Source of the DNA: Crambe crambe
Lineage: Eukaryota; Porifera; Demospongiae; Poecilosclerida; Crambeidae
Reading direction: 5' to 3'
NCBI GenBank assembly: GCA_963924555.1
Contig: OZ004586.1
Location: 8,266,501-8,330,500 of the forward strand
DNA: 64,000 bases
How positions within the stretch are numbered: position 1 is the first letter of the stretch; the number at the start of each line of letters is the position of its first letter. A program made the position numbers and the translations under genes. Under the pieces are notes generated by a model. That model was not told the origin of the DNA and searched no databases. It saw nothing but the letters and a program-made list of their open reading frames with translations. This document shows positions 33,561 through 45,460 of this stretch, one piece after another.

Positions 33561-33873
33561 TACTAGCCATAGGTGCATTTAATGTTAGGGTGTACATGTT
33601 ATGACAGCCATCCATCAACTGGACCTGCATCTCGTTGAATATCTTGTCTGTGCTTGCCATGAAGTAATAAGACCTTGCCAAGCCAATGAACATAAGTGAC
33701 CTCTAATATTGAACTTTGACTTTGTTGTATTTAACTGCAGCTGTAAGATTAGGAACAGCTGTAAGCTAAATTACAGCTGTAATTTAGCTGTAAGATTAGG
33801 AACCGCATTTCACTCTCCCAATACAGTTTCACTACTGCTTCTGATAAAGCATTCATAATAACATTCATAGCTA
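33561..33873. other. Spacer between Kelch relic and SNARE gene
   Basis: No coding frame. A local inverted duplication of AGCTGTAAGATTAGGAAC-type sequence lies at 33738-33803. The minus-strand continuation of the SNARE gene here encodes no hydrophobic anchor that I can find. Confidence 0.5.
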
Positions 33874-34485
33874 CTATTGCAGACAACAACAACAACAACA
33901 ACAACAAACACGTGTCATCGACTGTTCTGGACTATTAGTGCTGGGACGCCTGAAAGTAGAGGAACGTGCAAGCAACTCTGTACGACCAACAATGTTATCC
34001 ATTATTTCTCCTTGTTCCACAACCTTGTCAACATTCTGCCTCATGATACCTTGAACTTTCTCTACCTTGTTTTCAAGATGATCCAACACATCACTGGATG
34101 AGTACTCAGAAAGAACGTCTTTCATTATAGACTCAAAAGAACTACGTAGAGTGTATGGTCCTGCTCTTTGGGCCCTTTCCTGGAGACCCTCTGAAATCAG
34201 TCGACGTTCCAATTCAAACAGACAGTTGAATGCAATATTCCTATCAAAGATCTCACCAGTTACACATAGGTATGTGAGACTCTCTGACACATACACATGA
34301 AAAACATACTGATCAGAAATTTTGTAACTTATTTTACTTGTCTCTCTTGACACCAGGCTCAGGATCAACTGACAAGTGGATTTGAAATTCCCATCAGCAG
34401 CAATCCGGTGGTCACAGAGTACAGTCTTTCCACAAGAAATGAGTCCAAAATATATGCCCTTCATTGACCTCGACATGTCAAGCAC
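33874..34485 (-). CDS. VAMP7-like longin SNARE, intronless, poly-Cys tail, no membrane anchor
   Basis: A single 203-codon frame; the start at M8 (34464) fits the family better than M1. Residues ~8-115 form a longin domain (YVFHVYVSESLTYLCVTG and DRNIAFNCLFELERR are typical). Residues ~133-185 are the SNARE motif. R-SNAREs of this kind sit on vesicles and zip with Q-SNAREs to drive fusion. Two oddities: the zero-layer position holds Gln158 (VVEQGEI) where VAMP7 has Arg, and the C-terminal transmembrane segment is absent. The frame ends instead in eight cysteines encoded by a TGT repeat, then LQ. The absence of introns suggests a retrocopy. It lies head-to-head with K2, 136 bases apart. Confidence 0.8.
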   Translation of the reverse strand: MLDMSRSMKGIYFGLISCGKTVLCDHRIAADGNFKSTCQLILSLVSRETSKISYKISDQYVFHVYVSESLTYLCVTGEIFDRNIAFNCLFELERRLISEGLQERAQRAGPYTLRSSFESIMKDVLSEYSSSDVLDHLENKVEKVQGIMRQNVDKVVEQGEIMDNIVGRTELLARSSTFRRPSTNSPEQSMTRVCCCCCCCCLQ

Positions 34486-34582
34486 AATCCTGCATTTTAT
34501 CGTAGCACCTTCAATGGTTCTCTATCATTAAGGCTTTAGTGGGCTACCACATCCTTACCATAAACCAGGGCTGATTTCATGG

Positions 34583-34594
34583 TGCGCATGCGCC
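34583..34594. promoter_or_regulatory. NRF-1-like palindrome before K2
   Basis: TGCGCATGCGCC ends 27 bases before the K2 ATG, between K2 and the divergent SNARE gene. It matches the consensus half-site pair recognised by NRF-1 in animals (YGCGCAYGCGCR). Whether the host has that factor is unknown. Confidence 0.5.
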
Positions 34595-34620
34595 AAGTGA
34601 TCACGTGCACGCACTTAACA

Positions 34621-37341
34621 ATGGCCTTTTTCAGACGTAGACCTGATATAGCTGATGCCTTCAGGAGAAACAGCCACCTCCAGCAGTTTATACTGACTGA
34701 CGTCACTCCCACTGGTAGGAGACTTGGAACAGGTTCTTATGGTTCAGTGGAGGAGGTCAGTCTTCTAGTCAGAGTATGACACCATTGGATGATCTCAAAA
34801 AATAATATAGGTGAAATATGGGCACCTTGTGTGTGCTGGCAAGAAGCTCCATGAAGCACTTCTAGATGATGAGAATATCGGAGTGGATAATGTTGTGCGC
34901 AAGTATGAACAGGAGTGCCAGTTGATGTCCAGCCTCCGTCACCCCAACATCACCCAGTTCCTTGGTCTTTGCTTCCTCCCAGGGACTCGACTGCCTCTAC
35001 TTGTGATGGAACGCCTGGAAACCAGCCTGGACGACCTGCTGGAGCATATGCCAGGCCTTCCTCTCTCCCTCAAGTGCTCTGTCTTGGAAGATGTAGCAAG
35101 TGGACTGGTCTATCTTCATAAGAGGCAACCTCCAGTCATCCACAGGGACCTGACAACAAATAATGTCCTCCTGACTTCCTCCTTGGTAGCAAAGATTTCT
35201 GACCTGGGTAACTCGCGTATAGCAGACATGAGGCCTGGTCAGTTGGCTAGGACCCTCTCACGCTTGCCAGGGACGCTAGTGTACATGCCTCCAGAAGCTT
35301 TAAATGAGACTCACCGCTATGGACCATCCCTCGATATCTTCTCTTTTGGACATCTGATTCTGTACACACTGACACAGGTAAAGCTTGCTACTTCATACTT
35401 GGGCCAATGTCATTTTATATGAGATGAAATGATGATTTCAGGTGTTTCCTGGGAACCTGCTGACATCTGCATTCCCCGACCCAGATGACCCTGAGCGTGT
35501 GCTAGGTCGTACAGAGGTGGAGCGTCGTGGAGAATACATTGAGATGTTGGAGAAAGAGATTGGCAATCACCATCCTGCCCTAGTCCAGTTAGTCAAGCAG
35601 TGTCTGCACAACACCCCCTCACGAAGGCCAGCCACTGACGAGGTTCTGAATCAACTGCAGAAGTTGAAGATTGAGGTTCAAGGAGTGTATGGTGGAGATC
35701 TAGTGAAACTTGACATTAATAGAGTGTTACTTGCCAAGGATATAAAGATGAAGGACAAGAGGATCACACAGTTAGAAGTAACTAATTTGCCTTCGACAAT
35801 TTTATTACTATAATTAAGTTATTCCTTTCTTTATTAGGAGAGGTTTGAAGTATCAGAGAGACGAGTGGAAGAGCTTGTCAGAGAACTGGAAGTAAGTGTA
35901 TTAATATTCAGTGTAGCTAGTAACTATTTATATTGATAATGTAGATCAGTCGAGAGCAGTTACAGAGAGATAGCAGGGAGTATCAGGGGCAACTACAACT
36001 GAAGGATGAACAGCTCCAACAACTTCAGGGAGAGATAAAGATGAAAGACCAGCAGCTCCAACAACTGCAGAAAGAAATAGAAGGATTCAGGAAAGTAGGA
36101 GTTCAAGCCAAATCTGAACATACAAAAGTTAGTCATAGTAGCTAACCCAACACGTATAGCTACATTACTCAATTGCACTTTTCCCCTGATAGACAAGCAG
36201 CTAGTCACATGTACAAATGTACTGCTCTGTAGGAGTCCTTGTCCAACTTGCGTGCAGAGAGGGAGGCTAGACTGAGGGAGGAATTGCAAGCCGAGGTTAG
36301 CAGATTAACAGAGGAACTGAAAAGGTCCCAGGAACTGCTAGGGTCAAAGGTGAGACACACCTTGACTCAAATATTATAATGCTACAGTAACTGATAGCTC
36401 AATTTTTGCTATGATGATAGGAACCTCTCAAGCTTGAATTCCCTCTCCAGTTGAATTGGAGGAGTGGTCCTGATATGCCCTTTGAGATGGGAGGTTATTT
36501 GCAGTCTGTGGTGGTGCAGAGGACAGTGTACATTGGGGGAGGAGTTTCCAGTTCCGTTAATAAGCTTAACTACATAGTGATGGAGTATGACATGGACTTA
36601 GAAAAGTGGGACAAGTTGGCAAAGTACAAGACACGTTTGTTTGCAATGACAGCAATCAACAATCAGCTAGTTCTTGTTGGTGGTGTGCAATCTGACCGTA
36701 GTTATAGTAAACTACTGGGCATATGGAGAGCTGACAGCAAGAAATGGATTCACCCCTATCCAGATATGCCCACAGCATGTACCTCTCCTTCTGTCGTTAC
36801 TTACAAGGAATGGTTGGTGGTGGTGGGTGGAGTAAGTGGTATATTCTACCAGTCATCTGTTCATGTCATGAACACTACCAGCAAGCAATGGCACACTGTA
36901 TCCACAGCTCCTGCACCAATAGCCATGTCTCATATGTGGACTGCTGTGGTAGGTGACCTATGTTACTTCATGGGAGGCTGGGATAATGGTAGTGGTACTG
37001 ATATGGTGTACAGTGTGTCCCTTCCAGCTCTGGTCAACTCCAAAAGAGAAAAAGACCTTCAGATATGGAAGAGAATATCTGGACTAGGACTTCACTACTC
37101 CACTCCACTCTCCATTGGTGGTGCTCTGCTTGCACTAGGAGGACGAGACATCAAAGATAGACAACTTATGACTGCAATCCTCCACTACCGACCTGAGACT
37201 GGGGAGTGGGTCAAAGTAGGAGACTTACCATCCCCACAATGTGCCTTCACTTGTGCCAAAATTACTGATGGGGAAATATTAGTGGCTGGAGGAAGAGATG
37301 GTCAAACGTTTTTCAAGGACACCAAACTAGCTAGATTATAA
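34621..37341 (+). CDS. K2: TKL-like kinase - coiled coil - Kelch propeller
   Basis: Seven exons, all phase 0, encode 770 residues: 34621-34755, 34811-35377, 35442-35777, 35838-35891, 35945-36127, 36233-36349, 36421-37341. The kinase domain (~30-320) has every catalytic element: G36-T-G38-S-Y-G41, Lys56, αC Glu80, H156-R157-D158, Asn163, D176-L177-G178 and MPPEA, so it should be active. The HRDLTTNN loop and overall layout suggest a TKL-type Ser/Thr or dual-specificity kinase. Residues ~330-464 are a charged coiled coil with two 14-residue repeats. Residues ~475-770 hold about five or six Kelch repeats (GG doublets with following Trp), likely a β-propeller for partner binding. No signal peptide or membrane segment is seen. 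This is the cleanest copy of the family. Confidence 0.88.
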
Positions 37342-37426
37342 TCAATTTTTCAGTACTGCTATGTATAGCTCTATTTTTATATACAACGCGCATGCGCCTA
37401 GTGTCGAATTATTTTGTGGGTGTGTC

Positions 37427-38535
37427 CATAGATATAAGAGGTTTACGGGATTGGAAACGGATCACGTGCTCTCGTTAGCAACTAACAACCGAGGCGCGTT
37501 GACAGCTGAATGACATAGCACTTTTGTCAAAGTTGCTGTTCTGACAAGATCCATGAGGTAAGACTTATGCCAATGATACTATAATACACTAGGGCATAGA
37601 TTTATTGTATGAAATAAATTTTAGCTCAGATTTTCAAGTTTAATCCTACAAATACTACTGTAGTGGTTAATGGGACTATAATCCCTCTCACGCTTGATAG
37701 AATCAATTGCTGTTGCCCATTTTCTGATCAAAAGGCATGTAAACTTTAGCTACATGGAATAGTAATGTTAGTTTTTGTATAAGCTGACATATATTGTCTC
37801 TAGCATTTGCAAGTGGTGTTAAAACTGTAATCCCTCTCCCAAGAAATAGATTAACAATATTGCAACTGTATTAGTTATTTCAGGGAAAGGATAGAACAGT
37901 AAATGGAATTGGTGCATTCGTTTTCTATACAATAGTCATCCTATGGAGATGGCAAGCTTACTATATTTCCCCCCTAATATCCATAGGGTCCACAGGACAG
38001 CTGACTGAGCCGAATTCTTGAGGTGGATGGTGTCAAAACCCAACAGCCAAAAGCTGGAAGTATTGCAATAATGCTGATGAGGGAGAACTGAGCAGAAACT
38101 GGCGGATAACTTTGGGGCAAAATTATCTAGCTATAATAATGATGAATTTATGTCTAATTTTAATGCCAAAAGTCATTCTGGCCTTTCTTTCAAATCAATC
38201 ACATAAAATTAGTGTATAATGAGCAATGATAGGTACTCATAGTTATAATTACAAGGAAAAAAGTTATGAATAATTAATAACTTCCTTCCTCAGACTCTCC
38301 AACTTCAACTCTCTGACTCTTCACTTCTTCAATACCTTCCCCTTAGCTTACTTGTACTATTCTATGAGCTGTAGGGGCAGAACATCACTTTAACTGCCTT
38401 GAAAGGAGTGAATATTGATCTCCTTTCACGGCCATTAATATAATTAATGCTGCATGCGCGTGCGCATCTGTCAACGCGCCTCGGTTGTGCAGTTCATTGG
38501 GCGTTTCCAATCCCGTAAAACCTCTTATATCTATG
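37427..38535. mobile_element. Complete 1109-base inverted-repeat transposon with 7-base target duplication, upstream of K3
   Basis: The ends CATAGATATAAGAGGTTTAC and its reverse complement (GTAAAACCTCTTATATCTATG, one extra A) form a terminal repeat that extends to GGGATTGGAAAC; a further inverted match covers CCGAGGCGCGTTGACAG. GTGTGTC is duplicated exactly at 37420-37426 and 38536-38542. No transposase is encoded. The right end is 35 bases from the K3 start codon, so the element now forms the K3 proximal promoter or 5' UTR. It also contains an NRF-1-like GCATGCGCGTGCGCA near 38452. Confidence 0.88.
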
Positions 38536-38569
38536 GTGTGTCTCAGCACATAGGTATGGTGTGTCCGCC

Positions 38570-41418
38570 ATGGCTTTTCGACAAACAGATGTAGCTGGTG
38601 CCTTCAGAAATAATAGCCACCTCCAGCAATTTATGCTGACTGGCGTCACTCCCACTGGTAGGAGACTGGGAACAGGTTCTTATGGTTCAGTGGAGGAGGT
38701 AGCTAAAACAATGACATCCACCGTTTGTATTCATCAATAGCTATTTAAATCATAGGTGAAATACGGACACCTCGTGTGTGCTAGCAAGAAGCTCCACGAA
38801 GCACTTGTAGATGATGAGAATATTGGAGTAGGCAATGTCGTACGCAAGTATGAGCAAGAGTGCCAGTTGATGTCCAGCCTCCGTCACCCCAACATCACCC
38901 AGTTCCTTGGCCTCTGCTTCCTCCCTGGAACTAGACTGCCTCTACTTGTGATGGAACGCCTGGAGACCAGCCTAGATGACCTGCTGGAGCACATGCCAGG
39001 CCTCCCTCTCTCCCTCAAGTGCTCTGTCTTGGAAGACGTAGCGAGTGGACTGGTCTATCTCCATGAAAGGCAACCTCCAGTCATCCACAGGGACCTGACA
39101 ACCAATAATGTCCTCCTGACCTCCTCCTTGGTAGCGAAGATTTCTGACCTGGGTAACTCACGTATAGCAGACATGAGGCCTGGTCAGTTGGCCAGAACAC
39201 TCTCACGCTTGCCAGGGACACTAGTGTACATGCCTCCAGAAGCTCTGAATGAGATTCATCGCTATGGACCATCCCTAGACATCTTTTCTTTTGGACATCT
39301 GATTCTGTACACACTGACACAGGTAAAGCTTGCTACTTCATACTTGGGCCAATGTCATTTTATATGAGATGAAATGATGATTTCAGGTATTTCCTGGGAA
39401 CCTACTGGCACCATCATTCCCTAACCCAGATGACCCTGAGCGTATGTTGGGTCGTACAGAGGTGGAGCGTCGTGGAGAGTACATTGAGCTGTTGGAGAAA
39501 GAGATTGGCAATCACCATCCTGCCCTAGTCCAGCTAGTCAAGCAGTGTCTGCACAACACCCCTTCACGAAGGCCAGCCACTGACGAGGTTCTGAATCAAC
39601 TGCAGAGGTTGAAGGTTGAGGTGGAGGGAGTGTATGGTGGGAATCTGGTGAAGCTGGACATTGGCAGAGTGTTACTTGCCAAGGATATAAAAATGAAAGA
39701 CAAGAGGATCACACAGTTAGAAGTAACTGATTTGCCTTCAGCAATTTCATTAGTAAGTTATTTGTTATTTCTCTATTAGGAGAGGTTTGAAGTATCAGAG
39801 AGACGAGTGGAAGAGCTTGTCAGAGAACTGGAAGTAAGTGTATTAATATTCAGTGCAGCTAGTAACTGATAATGTAGATCAGTCGAGAGCAGTTACAGAG
39901 AGATGGCAGGGAGTATGAGGAGCAACTACAATTGAAGGATGGGCAGCTCCGACAACTGCAAAGGAACATAGAAGCTAAAGATGGACAGCTCCAACAGCAG
40001 CGGGGAGACATAGAGGTGAAGGACAGACAGCTCCGACAGCAGCAAGGAGACATAGAGGTGAAGGACAGACAGCTCCAACAGCAGCAGGGAGACATAGAGG
40101 TGAAGGACAGACAGCTCCGACAACTACAGAGAGAAATAGAAGTCAAATCTAAACATGCAGAGGTTAGCCACGGCTCAGACCCACCAAACTCTTTCTTTTT
40201 GAACGTATTAAATCTTATATCTCAAATTGCCAATAAGGAATTACTTTTTGTGCCTGAGTCACATGATTAACTATAGCTGGTACTGTAGCAATACATAATG
40301 TATTGACTGTTGTGCTGTAGGAGTCCTTGTCCAACTTGCGTGCAGAGAGGGAGGCTAGACTGAGGGAGGAATTGCAAGCCAAGGTCAGCAGATTAACAGA
40401 GGAACCGAAAAGGTCTCAGAAACTGCTAGGGTCAACAAAGGTGAGGCACACCTTAACATTGAAACTGTTTTCACTGATAATTTCATTATGATCATAGGAA
40501 CCTCTCAAACTTGAAATCCAGTTGAATTGGAGGCGTGGTCCTGATATGCCCTTTGAGATGAGTGGTTATTTACAGTCAGTGGTGGTGCAAGGGAAGATGT
40601 ACGTTGGAGGAGGTATAAGTGGTGTTTTAAGTGAGATTGAGAGGAACTTCATAGTGATGGAGTATGACATTGATTCAGGAAAATGGGACAAGTTGGCACG
40701 ATACAAAACACGTTTGTTTGCAATGACAGCAATCAACAATCAGCTAGTTCTTATTGGTGGTTTGCAATCTAACAGTTGTAGTAGACTACTAGGCATATGG
40801 AGAGCTGACAGCAAGAAATGGATCCACCCCTATCCAGATATGCCCACAGCATGTTTCTCTCCCTCTGTCATTACTTACAAGGAATGGCTTGTGGTGGTTG
40901 GTGGGAAAAGTGGTATATTCAAGCTGTCATCTGTTCATGTCATGAACACTATCAGCAAGCAATGGCACACTGTATCCACAGCTCCTGCACCAATACCCAT
41001 GGTATGCATGTGGACTGCTGTAGTAGGTGACATATGTTACTTTATGGGAGGCTTGGACAATGATGGTGATACTGATGTGGTGTACAGTGTGTCCCTGCCA
41101 GCTCTCATTTCTCAGGTCAACTCCAAAGGAGAAAAAGACCCACAGATATGGAAGAGAATATCTGGACTAGGACTTTACTGCTCCACTCCACTCTCCATTG
41201 GTGGGTCTCTGCTTGCACTAGGAGGGCAAGATAAGAAAGATAGACGACCTGTGACTGCAATCCTCCACTACCAACCTGAGACTGGGGAGTGGGCGAAAGT
41301 AGGAGACTTACCATCCCCACGATATAACTGCACCTGTGCAAGAATTACTGATGGAGAAATATTAGTGGCTGGAGGAAGTGATGGCTTTAAGAGCACTGAT
41401 CTAGCTAGGTTATTGTAA
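38570..41418 (+). CDS. K3: TKL-like kinase - coiled coil - Kelch propeller
   Basis: Seven phase-0 exons encode 803 residues: 38570-38698, 38756-39322, 39387-39722, 39780-39833, 39878-40162, 40321-40440, 40498-41418. Catalytic residues are intact (Lys54, Glu78, HRD 154-156, Asn161, DLG 174-176). The coiled-coil exon is longer than in K2: about five 14-residue units of the KDRQLRQQQGDIEV type (39940-40140). In exon 6 an ELKRS stretch reads EPKRS, putting a helix-breaking Pro into the coil. The Kelch exon is open to the stop. Compared with K2, the kinase exon is almost unchanged and the coiled coil and Kelch loops vary more. An ankyrin pseudogene follows 239 bases downstream. Confidence 0.87.
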
Positions 41419-43301
41419 TTATTTCCTTTTCTTTTTTTGTTTTCTACTACTACTATTACTATTCTCTTATGAGTTTGAGACTATGAATAATGAACTGCAT
41501 GCACATGCTGCTTATAAGCTTATGAATAATGCATACACTTCATTAAGAAGTTGCCATGACAGCAGGTAATAAACTTTTAGGTCACATGTTAGCTATCAAG
41601 CTGTGGATCTGTGAATCCAGCAGGTAACAAGTTTTGCTATCAGTGAGGCTGTTCCAATGGAGCTGGTTCAAGCCTGCACATCTGGGGATGTCCAAGCACT
41701 CTATGAAATCCTGAGTCAGCAACAATCCCAAGAGGAGCTGGCACTCATGGTCAACCTGACTACAGAAGGGGGTGTGACCCTCCTCATGCACACCATCATA
41801 GGAGCAGGTAGGAGATCCAACTTTATTAGTCTGAAAAGCAAGATACTTTATCTGAGAGAGAGAGAGAGAGAGGTTTTGCTTCTTTCCTAATAGCCAATGT
41901 TTGTGACTGGAACCCTATGGGGCTGGAATCCCTGATAACTGCTGGACCAATATAGCTATAAGACTGCATACTGGTTGTCAATCGGACACTCGTTGTATAT
42001 ACACGTAATCACGTAGTTGTTGTATGTGTTATTATTGACTGACGTGCAGGTTCTTTGGATCCTAGTCTGAATGGTCGCCATGTTGAGTGCTGCAGTTTGC
42101 TGATCCAGGGAGGGGGTGATCTTGAGACTGCTGACACTACTCATGGCAGGACAGCCAGTCACTGGGCAGTGTATTACCACAGGGACGACATATTAACTCT
42201 ACTCATACAAGCAGGTCAGAAGAGAGCAGTGACAAATCTCAAACTAACTGGCTGGGAAAATATAGCTGGGACTTAAATGAATCTTTTGGCAGGATCTAGT
42301 GATCAATCATTCAATTAATATATCTGACTAGCTATCTATTAGCTATCTATACTTTCTGACTGCACTGGATGCAGGTTGTGACATGTCCTGTCCTGACTTC
42401 TCTGGTATTTCTCCCTTCCACCTTATCCTGCAAGAGTCTGCCACCACTTGCCTTGCTGTTTCCCTCCAGATCCTCCCCATGGAAATCTCCACATCCCTCA
42501 CCCCCACTTCCTCCTCCCCCTCCTCCATGTGGTCCAACGGGGGAACGCAGAGGCATGTCAACTCCTTGTGGAGGCGGGGGCTGATGTGAATCAAGCTGAC
42601 GTGGGTACAGGGAGAACAGCACTCCATATTGCCACTGAGTTGAATAACAGGAATCTTGGATTGGCTGTGGTGGGTTACTGGACACTGTGGATGGGCGTGA
42701 TCTGACTCCTCTACAGCTTGCTTGTATTGTGGAGGGGGAGGATGCCCTGGAGGCCATCATCAGATGAGTGGGCGGAGAAGACATGCTTGATATCCAGGAT
42801 GAACGTGGTCTCACTCCTCTCATGCCTGCTGTTATCAGGTGGATGTGATATTTGGAGCAAGCACTCTCTATGTACACTATGCAGCAGAAAGCTCTTCCCA
42901 GATAGTACATGAATGTGTCCAACTCATCATCAAGAAAAACAAACAGCTCCTAGATATCAAGGTAGAGGAGGAAGAGAGAGGGAGCCGAGGGTGGGGGAGA
43001 ACAGAGATGTGGCGTGGGAGATATGGAAATGAGTAGCTAAATGCATGATAGCAATAAAGTAAGGGCATTTCTATAATAGGATGGACTTGGTCGTACTCCC
43101 CTCCACACATGTGCAATGTCTGGCACAGTCGAGAGCTTGGACCTCCTCCTCTCTTCTGGATGCTCTCAGGATGCCAAAGACTCCTCCCACAGAGGACTGG
43201 TCCACTGGGCCGCAGGTACATACAGTACCCAACCAGCCAGCTAGTAATGAATAGTGTGTAAAATCTTACCCACCAAACTAATTATAGCTGCACAGGTTGA
43301 A

Positions 43302-43574
43302 CAGGGGCGGCACAACAGGTGCTGCTGGTACGGCTTTTGCCGTACCACTTTTATAACTGGTCAGGCAGAGCCGTACCAGTTCTACAGTGGATTTATGCAC
43401 CACAATGAAACAGGAGAGGCTAGATCATGCTTTACACTGAAGCTACGAGAGAATTTCCTTCACATAAAGATAACAGATGTGACATTTTTGAAAACTTATA
43501 ATGCTCAAAATTAGGCCAGAAATGATCATATTTAGGGGAGCCGTACCACGTTTCAAGTGGTTGTGCCGCCCCTG
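43302..43574. mobile_element. 273-base hAT-like MITE
   Basis: The ends CAGGGGCGGCACAAC and GTTGTGCCGCCCCTG are exact inverted repeats, and TTGAA flanks both sides (43297-43301, 43575-43579). Internally the GGTACGGC/GCCGTACC words repeat in both orientations. The equivalent place in A2 (about 59400) lacks it, so this is an insertion against an empty site. The CAGGGGCGG end is hAT-like, although only 5 bases of duplication are clear. Confidence 0.8.
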
Positions 43575-44659
43575 TTGAATGCTGAATTACAGAAATATAT
43601 AGCTCTTTTTAATAGCTCAATGATGTTTTATGTATGTGTGTGCAGATTTCATACACACAATTGTGAATATGTTTTGTTGACTAAACATTTTCTAATGATT
43701 GCTATAACATTCTCTCACATACAGTAGCTTGTAATTATGTGTTTGTTCTCATGTATGACATTGTATGATTTCAGTGAGTGGTAATCCAACTGTCCTCTCC
43801 AAACTGTTGGAACTGGGAGCTCCACACTCTAGGCTCCACCCCCCTTCACTATGCCTGTCAACAATCAAATGAACCTGGTCAGTCATTTCATCACACTCTT
43901 ACGTCCATAGCTACATATAATTAGCTATTGTCCCTACAACTTAGCCAAAAATCAGTGCATCATAGCATCACCTAGTCTGAGACTCGTGGACTTGCTAAAC
44001 CCATGCACCCAATCATAATTTGCTTTTGTTGATCCGGAAGGCTTAATGTTGATCATAATTGTTTAATGATTGCAAAAGTTTTGTTTCATGTGTATGACTT
44101 CTGCTGATATTAATTGGCTTGAGAACAATCAGATGACAACCCAAAATCCAGACCCTCTAGGGTCAGCAAACAAGAACAGGTAGTAACTTCACGCTAGCTA
44201 ACTAACTAACTGGCCAGTTCATGCTGGCCAATAATTTACACAAAATTTTGCTAAAGCTACAATATACATATCAAGCAAAGTCGTAAGAGCCTAAGGCCAC
44301 TATTAGAATGATTGTTTCCTGTCCACCACCCGCATATTGAAAATGTTACCGCATCAAAAATATTACTACTGCATGCCACTGCTCATGTGCACAGTAGAGC
44401 GTGCACGTTTGGCTTCACATACAGGTCTTTTTGGGAAAGCCCGTGGTGAATGATGAAGACAGGACCTTTGAGACAAACAACGAATCAATAATAGAATAAT
44501 TATAATAGCTAACCTCCCACCCGCAGCACTTGTTGTAGATGTCTTCTTGGACAGGAAACTAGGATTCTATAAATAGTGGCCTAAGCTACATACATGTAGC
44601 TACATGAAGCCTGGCTTTGAGCATACCATTTTGAATTTCGTAGGCTTAACCTTTGCTGT

Positions 44660-44890
44660 CAACTGCAACAACGAAATTGTTATTTTAATAAACCTACTTA
44701 GTTAGGTGAGGTTAATCATTTGAAATCTGTCAAAATTTTTGACAAACTGTTTGGTTGTTTCAACGATGATTAGTCTTTGCTTATTTTTCTCAGCTAACAT
44801 GATAAAAATTCAATAGAACTAGTTCTCATAAAATTAGCTTATGAAACAAACCAGTTATGTTTATTAAAATAACAATTCTGTTTTTGCAGT
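44660..44890. mobile_element. 231-base MITE inserted in A1, absent from A2
   Basis: The ends CAACTGCAACAACGAAATTG and its imperfect reverse complement run on through TTATTTTAATAAAC, about 33 bases in all. In A2 the flanks are joined directly (CTTAACCTTTGCTGT then AGCTATGTGATGTCT at about 60661), which defines both borders. Its internal part (44777-44852) recurs at about 6577-6655, showing a dispersed family. Confidence 0.8.
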
Positions 44891-45344
44891 GTAGCTATGT
44901 GATGTCTGTGGTATACATACTGTAGGACTCCATTTGGCTGCTAAGAGGGGTGTGGTCAGTTCCTGTTGGATAAGATGGGGGGTCAGCTTGGTACTGTTGT
45001 GGACAAAGTGGGTGTGTCTACTATCTCCTACAAGCTGGCCCAGTCTATCACCCAATCACTCCAACCACCAGCAAAGAGCGTGAGAGATTCTCAAATCACA
45101 CTCTTAGTCTAATTTGAGACTGACAGAAGATTTGTATGGCTTCATTAAAACATAATGGGCTGGCTAATGTACAATTAAAGCGGGAATATTTAATGTCATA
45201 ATTATAACTAGGAGTGGAACCCCTTATAGCTACCACTAATGATCTCTCTTTCTCTGCTGTTATAGGTGGATCCAGGATTTGGAGAGCAAGCACTCTCTTG
45301 TGATGATTGGATGCAGTATATCCCATGGACAGCAGACAGCACAT

Positions 45345-45399
45345 TAGCCTCGTCCCCAGGGCTGTCAGAAGGGGGAGGGGGAAGGAAAAGAGGCTAATA
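45345..45399. mobile_element. Short foldback insertion in an ankyrin-exon relic
   Basis: TTAGCCTCGTCCCCAGGG ... AAAGAGGCTAA interrupts a stretch that otherwise follows 42840-42960. Its end resembles the foldback element at 22199-22274, so it may be the same family. Confidence 0.5.
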
Positions 45400-45460
45400 G
45401 CACATATGTGACATGTCATTGAGTCATCATTAAGAAAAGTAACAGCTCCTAGATATCAAT

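Larger units (their letters stand above)
41657..45460 (+). pseudogene. A1: decayed ankyrin-repeat gene
   Basis: Recognisable ankyrin exons are 41657-41807 (MELVQACTSGDVQALYEIL), 42050-42214 (HVECCSLLIQGGGDLE), about 42361-42840, and 43080-43215 (GRTPLHTCAMSGTVESLDLLL). Others are about 43774-43878, and about 44927-44960, with a second copy of a late exon at about 45265-45460. Reading frames do not hold: the 42361-42840 exon needs at least two frame changes (for example TGA at 42770), and the exon near 43820 lacks 14 bases present in A2. Two transposons sit in its introns and another splits the last relic. Ankyrin repeats mediate protein contacts; no further domain is visible. It pairs with K3 as A2 pairs with K4, so it was part of the duplicated block. 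Confidence 0.75.

Noticed and set aside
42347..42922. 191-codon minus-strand frame
   Set aside because: It lies opposite the ankyrin exon region of A1, has proline/serine/glycine-rich shadow composition and matches no family.
43254..43514. 86-codon frame in the A1 region
   Set aside because: Most of it lies within the hAT-like MITE at 43302-43574 and it has no transposase similarity.
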